Shown here: positions 1 through 11,300 of the stretch, one piece after another | Layout: each line of letters opens with the position of its first letter | Numbering within the stretch: position 1 is the stretch's first letter | DNA from: Zelopaecilomyces penicillatus | Taxonomy: Eukaryota; Ascomycota; Sordariomycetes; Hypocreales; Pseudodiploosporaceae | Assembly (NCBI GenBank): GCA_005765155.1 | Contig: VCCP01000003.1 | Coordinates: 6,200,001 to 6,264,000, forward strand | DNA: 64,000 nt | Direction of reading: 5' to 3' | Notes under the pieces: generated by a model | The model's input: the letters and a program-made list of their open reading frames with translations, nothing else | Database searches by the model: none | Told to the model about the DNA's origin: nothing | Program-made: the position numbers and the translations under genes

Positions 1-1058
1 AAATAGCACGCTCCTCACACTCTGAGTTGGAGTCACTACAGCTAGCCCAATACTAAACCGGCAAAATGAGCGTGACCAGTCATGCGCAACTTGCCATGAC
101 AAATGCGTACACAAGACTAAATGTGTAAGTGGACTTTCTACCTTGTTTATTAGCATGTAGACTAATATGCATGTTGAATAGGTGAACAACACGCGAGACA
201 ACGGTTGTCAAGTATGCGTACTAGTCTGCGAGGTGACCTGCAATACTGGAGATGATGGTGGTGATGCTGCTGCTGCCGCTGCAGGCCACCGCAATAAGAG
301 GGACGGCGATACTGCTGATGGCGATGATGGCGCTACTGGTGGCGACGATGATACTGCTGATAATGGTGGTGATGCTGGAGGTGGTGAAGGTGAAGGCAAC
401 CGCAAGAAGAGGGACGGCGATGGTTCTGAGCACATGGTCAGTCCTAACAGTGGCTCTTGAGGCGGCGGCACTGGAGGCAATCGAAAGAAGAGACGCGACG
501 ACGCTGGAAACAACAGAAGTCCTGATGCTGAGGGCGATGATGCTGGAAACAACGGTGATCCTGACGGTAGAGGAGACAATTCTGGAAACAAACGCAGTCA
601 AGGCAACAGCGGTCAAAGCTCTGGCAGCTTAGCACCCGATGACAAAAAAGACGGCAGCGTTTTAGAAGGCCGCGGTTTTGGAAGCGGTGGCGCCGAAACC
701 GACGGCAGTTCAGGAAGCAATGTTTCAGGAGGCATTTCCACTAGATTCGGCAGTCTTGGAAGGCACCGCAATAAGAGAGACAACAACTTCGATGGGGATA
801 GCAACACTGGTAGTCCTGGCGCAGGAGACAACAGCACAGGAGGCGAAGGGGGAGGTGATGCTGGAGGTGATGCTAAAGGTAGTGGTGATACGCGTAGTCA
901 AGAGGGTGATAAAAACGATATAGGAACTGATGCTGGACGGGATGTTGGAGGCCATTAAAAGAAGAGCGACATTAATACAGACAGAGGCCATAACTCTGAT
1001 GGTTCTGGCGCAGGAGACAGCGATGATAGCGATATGAAGAGAAATGCCAATCGCTAGG
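1..1058 (+). pseudogene. Gly/Asp-rich protein with repeated Kex2-like sites, 5' partial, in-frame stops
   Basis: This is the 3' part of a gene that begins before the window. A Cys-rich stretch (about 83-124, with Cys codons at 83, 92, 104 and 122) is followed by an intron at 125-181 (GTAAGT donor, TAG acceptor), then by a long single frame from 182 to 1058. The frame encodes acidic Gly/Asp/Asn-rich segments separated by dibasic motifs: HRNKRD (about 287), NRKKRD (about 398), NRKKRRD (about 479), HRNKRD (about 764) and MKRN (about 1033). This is the layout of secreted precursors cut by the Kex2 protease. Two in-frame stops interrupt it, TGA at 458-460 and TAA at 956-958; the second falls where another HRNKRD-like site is expected. 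No frameshift is seen, and the final stop is TAG at 1056-1058. A 51-nt intron at 437-487 (GTCAGT donor) could remove the first stop but has a weak donor. Function is unknown, and decay versus stop readthrough is open. Confidence 0.5.
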
Positions 1059-2001
1059 TTAATTCCAAGACAGAAACAGAGACAGCCTGATCAATTCACC
1101 CCGAAAGCTGCACTTACTATCAGAATACTCCGTGGTGTTTGGAAGAGAATGATGATTGAATTTTTCTTTTGCAAATGAATACTGTCCACAGCGGTCTCTA
1201 CTATCCTGTGCCAGCTCATGTTCATCGATGTATATAGATATATATATATATATATATTAAATGACAAAGAAAGCTGCTCTTCTTGGCTGGATGCCTTCCT
1301 CAACATCGCGTCTTATTAAGCCAGCACAAGTAGCTTTGTTTGGCCTTACCCCTCTTCCCACTCTCCATATTGTCGAGCCGTTTCATCATATTGTCTACAT
1401 CTGCGCCCGAGCATGTCCATTCACAAGCTTCATGTCTAATATACGCAAGAAACAAAAAAGAAAGAAAACGGTGGGGAAGAATATTCCGTCTACAGGGGTT
1501 CCGGCCAAAAAGAAAAGGGGAAGGGTATTCCACTCTAACCTCTGAATTCTGTCAACAGAAAAGAAGAGTATTAGACCGTATGTGCTTTCGCGCGCGTGAA
1601 CAGGCATCGCAGATTGATGCCTCGCATCAGAGCCCTTTTGAAACCAAGACCCATGGGCACTGGTTTTTTTTTTATTTAGATTCTGTTTTGCGCTAAAACT
1701 TCAAACTAAACAAAAGACGTGGGGGGTTGTATAGTTGTCAAGTATATTCTGTTTTTAGTTTTATTTTGGTTGAATCTTTGACGCTGAAAGAAGTTTCAGG
1801 TGTGTACATGATTCGGAAAGTTTACACCAACACTATCAGGTCTCAAGACTTGCTATTCAGCCTGTGTTGGATTTTAATAGTCCCGAGGATCAACATCTAT
1901 CATGAGAAATATTCTTCATGTCAATCAAAAGCTAAATCAGAATCCAATTCAACCCAAAACGCAACGCAGTATGTGTAAAAGTAGCCAGTACCCCATTCAA
2001 T
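1059..2001. other. Intergenic region, 3' sides of two genes
   Basis: I see no supportable gene. The stretch holds the (TA)n microsatellite at 1231-1259 and the presumed 3' flanks of the gene to the left and the transporter to the right, which end towards each other. A T-rich run lies at about 1663-1673. Confidence 0.6.
1231..1259. repeat. (TA)n microsatellite
   Basis: A run of alternating TA with one G interruption lies downstream of the first gene. It is a simple sequence repeat with no coding role. Confidence 0.9.
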
Positions 2002-3829
2002 CTAGACCTTTCCTTCATGCTGATGATATGTCCCGCGCTCCTCCTCCGCCACCCTCTCCTTCTCATTATATGCAAGATCCTTTTCCTCGGCATCCTTGTT
2101 GCCGTACAGACCAATCCTATACCAGGGAAGATCGAACAAGCGGTCCATGCTCTCCAAGCTTCGTCCGCTTGTCTCAGGAACGGAGAACCACACCCAGACA
2201 CCACCCAAGATTGTGACTGCTGCAAAACACCAGAACGTGCCCTTGGGCGAGATGCCGCCGTCGGCGATGGGGAGCAACATGTTGGGCACGGCGCGGGAGT
2301 TGCCGTACTGGTTGGCAAAGTGCAGCGTCATGGCCCAAGATGTAGCCAGAGCACGGATTCGCAGAGGGAACAGCTCGGCAGTGAGGAGGTATTGCATGGA
2401 GTTCCAGCCCAGCGCCCAGCCGAAACCTGAGACGTAAATCATTGCGATAGCACCGCGGCTTGGGCCCTTATCAGCGGCGGGTAATACAAAGTCATCAACT
2501 GTGCCAAGCTCGGGGACTGAAGTCAGGAAGGCAGCGACGTAGATCATGGCGATGGCTTGGAGGGTAATACCCGACAGCAGAGCGCGTTTCCTGCCAATGA
2601 CATCAACGAGGAAGAGGGCGCATGCCAGGGCAGCGATGAGTTTCACAATGCCAAAAATGGCCGTGACGAGAAGACCCTCTGTGCTGCCTGTAACTCCCAG
2701 AAGTGCAAACAGATCTGGCGCATAGAGCGTGATGGAGCCCGCACCAGACCACTGCGACAGCAACTGAACCATGGTGGCCATATACACACGGTAGAGGTTG
2801 CTCTTATCAAGGAACATCTCCTTGACCTTGCCAAGCCACCCAACACCCTTGGTGGCCTCAAGCTCATGGTCGAGCGCGGCCTGGATTGTCGCGATTTCAC
2901 GCACAACGTGCTCGCTGTCCTCGGGCTGGTGTCGCAGGTGAGCCATGACCTTGGTAGCCTCCTCGGGCTTGCCCTGCTTGACGAGGAACCGCGGCGACTC
3001 GAACTGGAAAAACATCAAAATAAAAATAAGACCCGACATCATAATGTGCAAGCTGGTAGGGACGAGCCATTGGTTGTGGCTCTCGGCGCTGATGTGCAGG
3101 CGGCTGCCGTAGTTGGTGAAGTATGCGAGCACGATGCCAATGTAGACGGCGCCCGTGAAGAAACAAGTGCAGAGACCACGAACCGACGCGGGAGCCACTT
3201 CAGCGATGTAGATGGGACTGTAATCATTTGTTGTTAGTTGTTTGTTCTTGTAAATGTACTTTGCCAAGGCTGTTCCTGGTTTTAATCAATCATACATACC
3301 CCACGACTGGTGTTTGGCCCACGCCAAGGCCGGCTATGAATCTCCCCGCATAGATGGCGCCCAGATTTCCCTTGACGCCACCCGCCATGAAAATGGCGAT
3401 GCCAAGAGCCCAGATCACGCACAGCACGCGCGTAGCCTGGATACGGCCGATCCGATCGCAAATCAAGAAAGCGCTAATCAGATGCAAACCAACGTCAGTG
3501 AAAATGAATCTCAGGGCTGTACTACAGGCTTCTGATGATTGTAGAACTTACATGAGTGCGCCGGCGACGGAGCCGATCTGGACCATGGACGAGACATTGG
3601 CCTTGATGTTGGCCCGCTCAACGGACGAGTAGTCTTTGTAGTGGATGGTGGCTTGGAAGTCGGGAGAGTTGAATGCGCCGGAAATCAAGCCTTCGTCGAT
3701 ACCTCGCGCCGCACCGAGTAGACCAAAGGAAACCACGGCAAACCACAGGCGCCAATTGAAAGTGCCCTCTGGTTCTCCCAAGTCCTTCAACTTGAAGATG
3801 TTCACCGGCTTCTTTACGCCTCCAGCCAT
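2002..3829 (-). CDS. MFS sugar transporter (sugar porter family)
   Basis: A 12-helix plasma-membrane permease of the Major Facilitator Superfamily sugar porter family, likely a proton-coupled sugar or polyol importer. Three exons: 3829-3552, 3473-3300 and 3217-2002. Donors are GTAAGT and GTATGT, acceptors TTAG and ACAG, and the joined length is 555 aa, normal for the family. Signature motifs appear in order: GAARGIDEGLISG in helix 1, CDRIGRIQATR after helix 2, GRFIAGLGVG, PIYIAEVAPASVRG, ESPRFL before the central loop, QWSGAGSITLYAP in helix 7, DVIGRKRA, and PETSGRSLE after helix 12. Both termini are hydrophilic. The start is the first ATG after the pyrimidine-rich leader. The substrate cannot be read from sequence. 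A CTGGGG match to the CreA/CRE1 carbon-repressor motif lies upstream (3974-3979), but such matches are frequent by chance. Confidence 0.93.
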
Positions 3830-5455
3830 CTTGGAGAGACGGGGTTCTTCTTCTTTTTCGTCTTTCTTCTTCTGTTCGACTAACTGCGTGGGCTACAACT
3901 GCTTGTAAAAGCAAAAGTCCGCACACGATATTCAGAGAGCGCACAGGGTGTGATTGACAATCGATGTCTTGGCCTGGGGGTGATGCAGCTTTAAACATCT
4001 TCGACTTTTCCTTCCCCCGCGCAGGAAGAGACCGACCGCCATCGCGGCTACGGAGCTCAATGGCCCTAGGGCAAGCAAAGACCATGTCGAGGCGCGTGTG
4101 CATCTCAATGTCTGCATCTGGCAAAAGGCGTGCGGCATCCAATCATGGCGTTGGACGGTCCAGACTCGACTTGGATCCCGGCACCCACACCTACCTCCAT
4201 CCCATCCCGGGGGCCCCGCTAAACAAAAAGCATCATGGATTGGATGGATGGATGGTGGTTCACAGAATACCGCGCATTTTCTTCTAGCCTCGAGATGCCA
4301 CATCCCGAACTCCCGCTACATCGCCCGCCGCGGGTACGAGGAGGGGCAAAGTTTTAAAAAAAAGCTGGAGAAAGACCCCAACCCTTCCCCCACGCCAGCG
4401 GAGAATTTTGATGGGGATCTCTTCAGGGTCACGAAAAAGATTAGGCGAAGGGAGAAAGCGTTCGGACAACCTCCGGATTCTGGCCCACGATGCTCCGGCG
4501 TGGCGCTTCCGTAGAACTCGCGATAAGTAGGAAGGGCGGCTTGGGGAATTGAATGAACCCCAACCCGATTCTTCACTTTCCCCGCTGTTTCTCTCTCTCT
4601 CCCACATACGACCGGCGACGCCGCTACGGATGGAAGACGCGCGGAAGCGGTTCTGGGATAACAGTGCAGGTAGGATCAGCATGTTCTCTGCAGCCTTTAC
4701 GCAACCCTTGGGGTCGTATCCCAGCCTTTTTTTTTTGTGTCCAACACCAGAACCCACCTCGTCTGACACTCTGGCTACGAAAGCCGCCGCTTGTTAGTCC
4801 CCCCGCACCTAGATAATAAGCATGTAATTGTTTTGACAGACAGAACCTGTTGAGGTCGTGACTTTGTCAATAGTCACTCATCACCAGCTATTGGGCAAGT
4901 TGTAAGTACGCCTTGGTTAGAAAAAAAAAAAAAACCACATTGCGTTTCTTGCATGCATAAGGCCCTGGAATGTATTTGATAATGACTTCTCACTGACATA
5001 TCCACACTTGGATCATTGGTCTTTTTTGCCAAGAACGATGGTGTCTTCTCGCCTCGGGTCCTCTACCGATCCACCGTGCGACATGCGAATGCACACAAGA
5101 CGAAACTGGGGTTCGTATGTTGCAATTTGTGGGGAGGGGGTTGCGACCGGTGAAATGAAAACTGGGGCAGAGACACATGGCTAAGAAACAAGGTTATTTG
5201 TCCTGGTTTGGGTTCGTACAACAATTTCTCTTTCTTGATGTCTAGCATATCAAACGGGCGGTTCTTCGTAAACGAACGACGCTGTCCATTGAAAGGCGAC
5301 CAATACTGTGTGGCATTCCACACACTGGTCATTACATGCCGGCATTACCAATGTGCGCCGTAATAAAGTGGCTTGAGGGAACATCATTGTGCAGAAAGTG
5401 GCGTCCCTCCCTGGTCTGCCTGGGGTAAGGTTAGGGAAGCAAGGATCATGTTCCA
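3830..5455. other. Intergenic: promoter side of the sugar transporter
   Basis: I see no gene. The left part should hold the 5' leader and promoter of the minus-strand transporter, and the right part the 3' flank of the polynucleotide kinase gene. There are pyrimidine- or purine-rich tracts at 3845-3878 and 4561-4602 and an A run near 4921-4934. The short open frames here lack codon structure or recognisable motifs. Confidence 0.6.
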
Positions 5456-7064
5456 TCAGAGCCAGTAACGGCTCCAGATGACATGTTCCTCCATGGTTCC
5501 CCGAAATGCAAACGACACTTCAGTCACGTCCTGGAAACCCTCCTTTGCTTTAGGCTCTTTGAACCGGGACGCAAACCCGCTAAAGGCAAGCTTGGGCAGC
5601 GCTTGTCTCTCCTCGGGATTTAGAACTTTATTGAGCGCCCGGACTGTATCGTTGTGCTCGCACAACTGTAGTGGCGTCTTGAACCACACACAGCGAATAG
5701 GGACCTTGGCCTTACCTGCCACCTCAATCCATAGGGCTCGTGTGTCGGGATCCGGGTTAGTGTTGTCTGGAGATATTCAGTCAGCATTTATCCGCCCATG
5801 ATGTGTGTGGGGGGCAACGAAGCAACGGACCCACAACGACGGATTGGCCCCTTCCGAGAAGTTCTCTAGCAGCCTGAATGCATTTGTCGCGAGACTTGAG
5901 GGTGTCCTGGTTTACTCTCTCATAGCCCAGTGGCTTGAGAGTTTTCCAGTAGAATGTGCTTTTGCCAGCTCCAGGGGGACCACAGAACAGCACAACGTCC
6001 TGGTCATTTTTCCTCTCAAACACACTATTGGCCGCCTCTGATGATGCTTCACCTCCAAATGGGTATTGTACTAGGTCGAAGTCGCGCGCGAAAGCCCTCG
6101 GTTCTTCACCGAGAAAGAACTCCTCGGGTGTTTTGTAATCGATACCGACATTGTGCGCCAAATTTCTGTCTGAGCAGCTAAAGTCCTTTGCAATTGCCGC
6201 CACGCCTCCGTTGGATTTTCCGAGGAATGCGATGCGCCCGCCCGCATCACCAACAAAGATGCTCGCTTGCAGATCCACGTCTGCTTCTGCAATGCCATAG
6301 TCCTTGCACAACTCCTTCCACATGCCTGTTCTTGGTTTCCTGAATATGTCCTTTCCTGTGGCCGCGTACAGCGTTGTCGGTAGATCAAGAGTGCTGAGGA
6401 TGGCGCTGCCTTTTTGCTTGAATTCGCTCACTCGCTTCTGGGTAGCTGCCTTTGGGCCTTTGAAGTTTGCGTCAAAATGGAGGGTGAGACCACCCTGATT
6501 TGAGAGCAATACGATCTGATAGCCCTCGTCTTGATACAGCTCTCTCAGCCTCCCAGGCACTTTGGCGTCCCACCATTTCCAATCTGATGGCCCAGTCGGG
6601 TGTCTTTTGCCCGAAGACGTGCGAATCAAGGTGTAATCAAGATCAAAGGCAGCTATTTTTGTTCGTTTCGTCTCTTTCTTTTCGTCGTGGTTTTCTGGTC
6701 GATATTGGCCAACGAGAAGTGTGGCAGGAAGCCCCTCAGCCGGACTGCGTTCAGACCATTCCGTCCGGTCCTTTGGTTTCTGAGATGCAGGAGTAAAGAA
6801 GTTTGCGACTGCCTTTTCTAGGAGAGGCAAAGGTCAGCAAATAGATAGTCATCTCGGAACAGCCATAAACTCACTTGTTGTGCCGCTCTGTACCGTTCTC
6901 TTGATCGGCGGTGGGGAGATGGGAGCGGCAGACTCCTTGCGCTTCCTGGAAGGACTAGACGGGGTCATCGTGCGAGCGTGCAGCAGTGAAGAAATTCTGG
7001 TAAAATCTCTTTGATAAATGAAAGGTAGATTCGGCCGTCGTAATGAGGAATACGCAAAGCGCAT
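5456..7064 (-). CDS. pnk1: Polynucleotide kinase 3'-phosphatase (DNA end repair)
   Basis: A bifunctional DNA-repair enzyme that removes 3'-phosphates and phosphorylates 5'-OH ends at strand breaks. Three exons: 7064-6875, 6817-5831 and 5766-5456, giving 495 aa. The HAD phosphatase motif is FDLDYTLI (D122, D124, T126). The P-loop of the C-terminal kinase is GPPGAGKST (about 343-351), followed by the DNTNPD motif split by intron 2. Intron 2 uses a less usual GTCCGT donor, chosen because it alone rebuilds VVVDNTNPD. There are two plausible starts. The upstream ATG at 7064 adds a basic, Arg-rich segment of about 32 residues with only one acidic residue, resembling a mitochondrial presequence. The ATG at 6968 starts MTPSSPSRKRKE, which carries a basic SRKRK patch like a nuclear signal. 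Both are in frame, so dual targeting is possible. Family assignment is firm; the start is uncertain. Confidence 0.93.
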
Positions 7065-7448
7065 TAGAACGTGCAAGCAAGAACGTTAATCGCTAGCATT
7101 AAATCGTGGGTTATGGCATGTCTGTCGCGACACAGGCTGCATTCAATCGATGGCCTCCAGACGACTCTGGCGCGTGGTCACGTGCCTCGAGTTAAAGGCC
7201 CCACAGCCCTCCATTGGCATTTGTGTGAGCTGTATCAGTATCTTGTAACTTGTAAGCCACGATGTTTTTGAAAGCTTCCCAACCATAATCATTCATTTCA
7301 AAACCCAAACTTTACAAACAAGGCTCATTAAAGTGCTGTCTAGCTTGATCGTATCGTTTCTCATCTCTACAGCTCCTACTCCGACGCAATCGTCTCAACA
7401 TCCCTCAGTTTTTCATCTCACCCCCAGCCAGGTGGCCCAATCGTCACC
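7065..7448. promoter_or_regulatory. Shared divergent promoter of pnk1 and med18
   Basis: The 384 bp between the two divergent start codons must contain both core promoters and both leaders. No clear TATA box is seen on either side. The Med18 side has a pyrimidine-rich leader (about 7357-7447) ending in a good start context (TCACCATGT). Confidence 0.6.
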
Positions 7449-8346
7449 ATGTATGAGCTCTTCCTCACAGCAATGGTCGAGGACAGCGACATCTCTGCCG
7501 CATGTGCTGTTCTCAGCGGCTATTGCTCAATGCAGCCGTGGGAAACTGTGAGCAGAGTGCTCTATTTCCAAGGCCCTCCTCGACCGTCTGGTATCACCAA
7601 TCAGAGCTCCATCGACAAACCGATGCGCAAAGATGCTGTATTCCTCTGGAAGGATCTGCACCAAAATCTCTCCAGGCAATCATTCGTGCTTCAGACGCGC
7701 TTTGAGGTTCTCAAGGATCGGGACATGGGCCCTGCGGCGGAGGCTGTAGATTTGGATTCAGTGGCGGGAGTTCTACGATGGGCCGACTTTCCAGATCCTC
7801 CACGCAACCAGCCGATTCTAACTCAACGCAAAATGGTGGAGATTTGGGAACAGAAAAAGCTGTCCTCTATTTTGAGAGATAACAACTACCAGTAAGTCTC
7901 ACAGCGGTGTCATAGTCTCATATCCACCATTAACATTACATAGGTTCAAGACTGAGGCAGTGGAGGAGATGTTTCGGTTCTTTCGTGACGAGATTGAATT
8001 CTGCCTCATCAGACACTATTTCGTAAAGCCTATCACAGACTACACCCCAATTGCATCACGGCCGACGCCACCTTCTGGTCCTCTGTCTAGCCTGCCTGCG
8101 TGGGAATCACTCACCCGTGTCGACATGCAGAACCGATGGATTCTGCAGGTCAAGGCACATGTACTTCAAGACAACAAGCCTGATGAGATCCGCAAAGCGC
8201 AGGAGCGGTTGCTGTCAATACGTGGAGAGCTTGATGGAGTATTTGACTTTAAAGCCATTGATCGCAAAGTACATGATACTCGAGTCGCCTTGCAGCCTCA
8301 GGGAATTCAGGTATTGCCTCAAAAGGTGATTATTGGGAGGTCATGA
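7449..8346 (+). CDS. med18: Mediator complex subunit 18
   Basis: A head-module subunit of Mediator (Srb5 in yeast), linking transcription factors to RNA polymerase II in the nucleus. Two exons, 7449-7891 and 7944-8346, are joined by a 52-nt intron with a GTAAGT donor and CATAG acceptor; the protein is 281 aa, usual for fungal Med18. The N-terminus reads MYELFLTAMVEDSDISAACA, followed by QPWETVSRVLYFQGPPRP, the conserved start of fungal Med18 proteins. The C-terminal half carries the RWILQVKAHV segment of the beta-barrel fold. The gene is divergent from the DNA-repair kinase and begins 384 bp from it. Assignment rests on recognising the family pattern, without a search. Confidence 0.9.
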
Positions 8347-11300
8347 GCGATGTAGCCAACGTTTTGGTCCTCCACAGTCAAGAGGCAATAACCTTACTTG
8401 GAATTGGCTGATGCCTCTGAGCTGCTGCTCTCTGTTAGGATAGTCGCTCATTTTGCCTTTCAGAGCTAGTCCTCTACATTTTCGTTCATGCCTTATTCTT
8501 ATTTTCACCAGTTAATGTTGCAGCGCCATTTGGCAAATCCATCTCATCGCAATCGCGTCTTGCAAGCCGAGGGCTAGTTCTACAAAGCACCTTGGTCTTG
8601 ACGCCAACCTCCGACTTTTGCAACATTGTCCTACTGATATTTGACCCTCCTGCCAAGTTATCACAGCCATCTACCTCCTGATAATTTGCTTCAGCTTTCA
8701 TATCATAATCACGGAGACCTTGGGATCTGCCGGACACCACATCTTCAGTGAGAGGCATTTCACCCGTCTTGTTATTTATTTGCACTCCACATCTATAAAC
8801 CACAGCGTCGATTATGATACCCTAATTTAGAGGTTACAACAAACCCAACGCGAAAAGTATGCGAACATTTCTGAATACAAGCACTTATGACTTTCTTTGC
8901 GAGCTGCTGACTCCACTACATTGAGGCTGTTATGGACGAACTTTCCGTTACCTAGACAGACTAGGAAGCACATGATCGAGGAACTCTGTTGACGCGTCGT
9001 GGCGAGCCAAATCTTGACCTTTATCGTATTTTCACAATCTGAGCGTCATGTAGCGCATGACTCGATGCATTGCTCGGGGACAAGGCAGCTATTACCCTAC
9101 TCTGGAAGATACAACGGCCTGCTTTAGATGTTGGAAGTCGATGACAAGTCGTATCTTCCTTGAGACTTTCAACGCGTGAGGCTCGATTGCGCTTTTCCCA
9201 AACAACCAAGGCGGAAAAATGGGAAGAGACCAGATGGTGAAACAGCAGGTCCAGTAGAAGGAAGGCCGTCGCGTTAGTCACGGAAAGGAAAATTTGTATG
9301 GGCCCATTGACTACGATGCTTTCAAACCAAGAATAACAAAGTCGCTATAGGAACTTGGCCTAGTTGTTATTCGGAGGGTGCAAATGACTGGTATGTCAAT
9401 TGCTCTCAGGTGAATTGTCTGGTCATCTTCGGATGGAGCTGGGCTGCTACTCGGGACCTGCCGGCACGATGAAGTGAGTCAGGGTCATATTTTATTGACA
9501 GGCGACTGTAGAGCCTCGTTAGCCCTGGAATCAGCATGCTAGATCGAGAAATAAAGAAATCACCATCAACCCTATTCTTTCCTCCTGAAAGCTAACATTA
9601 TTATCTCATGTCCCCCAAAGCCCCGTAAAGAAGAGACCGCAAAACACGACATCATTGATAAAAATACAAGCCGTCAATCTATTATCGTTATTGCTACTCT
9701 AATTCCACACATGGATGTGTACTTGTTAAAACCTGCGTAAATGAGGACATCAATTAGCAGCGATTACGATTGGATCTCACCTGGAAATGTGATTGAAGAA
9801 CAGCCCGGGGCCAATAACACCCTAGCATCCAAGATGCAACCTCTGGTTATATTTTGCTTCCTTTCGTATGACTGAGGGCAAGACGTGGGTTATGTTTCAC
9901 TGTTTATATTAGCCTCAATCAGGCAAAGTTGTCCATGTTGGCGTGGGAAGACTTCTAGTTTCTCAAGACAAACCTATCTTCAAATACGGAATACATGACG
10001 CCCATTCACTTCGCAACTTAGACCCGCTTGGTCGGTTCATCTTTGACTTTCGCATATCTTACACGTCGGGTGACTAGCTCCTGTCTTCATGGCAAAGGAT
10101 ATGCGTCACGATGCAGGCTGCTAGATACTATCTCAGCATAAATAACTGAACGGCACGATCGCAATTCCGATAAAAGGGACCGTATTTTACTGATTTTGAG
10201 ACGATAAATGAACTTTATCATCAATTCATGATTGGCGAACGCAACTAATATTGCAGCTTTGTGGAAATGTTTCCATTGACTCGAACACGAGACGTGCAGG
10301 GCGTTGCAGCCGTGACTCGTCTCAACTCTACCGGCCCGCGTTGTCGGCATACGCATGGAAGACACTGCGATGGTATAAACGCTTTGGCGTAGTTCTAGAC
10401 TTTCATGCAAGGCAAGTCAATTTTACTAAAGACATTATCGGTACACCGTCGATAGTTCGTCGATTTGTCTCTGCTACGGGTAGATTGATGCCGCTGGTGT
10501 TTGATCCATGGTCTCGACTTACAACAAAGTGTCTCTGTAGTTGCCTCGAATGCAGTATTTACAGTCATCTCATGAAAGGGCAATTGACATTCTTGAGATC
10601 TACGCTTTTAGGTGATGGAGCAGGGGAAAATCGGACTAGTGACTATGTAGCAGAAGATTGACCTAACCCATTCGCAGGAATGAAGACGCAAGAAAAGGGA
10701 GAATTGCTCAAGACTCCTCTCTGGAGCCCAGCTTCAATTGACGTTGAATTATCCTATTAAGGATTACACTGGAAGCTATTGGTCCGTATGGCTCTCTAGA
10801 GGGTACCGGAGAGTGCCGACATCAAAGTCGTATCCCGTTCCGACTCCGGAACTTGGTTCGGGGCCGTGTTCTTTGGGGATCCGGGAAGCGGATCATGTGT
10901 CACAACATCCCGCTCGGGGCAGCGACAGATTTACAATACAAACATACTCAAAACTGGTGGGCCCCTAGCCGAGGGATTCCATGGTGTTGGCTCAGTACGC
11001 GTCGTTACTTACACAATTGGACCGGGGTCAAGAATCCCCATTCGGATGCATATCGATATCCAGATCACACGGCCTAAAAGGGCCCTCAAAAGGGAACCGC
11101 CGGGCACGAGGTTATTCACACATGCATGCAGGCACACATACAAGTTCCGCAATCGAGGAGAGAGACAACCCGATGGTTTACGGGCATTTCTCTTCGAAAC
11201 AGGCCATGGCTTAGACAGATTGCAACAGGAAACAGAAACAGACAGCTGTGAAACATGTCCCCGGGTTTGTTGTATAAATCCACATGACACCGATACTCAC

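Noticed and set aside
208..591. Long minus-strand open frame over the left gene
   Set aside because: It mirrors the repeated Gly/Asp codons of the plus strand; low-complexity shadow.
2557..3237. 226-codon open frame on the plus strand
   Set aside because: It lies fully antisense to the well-supported sugar transporter and has no motif.
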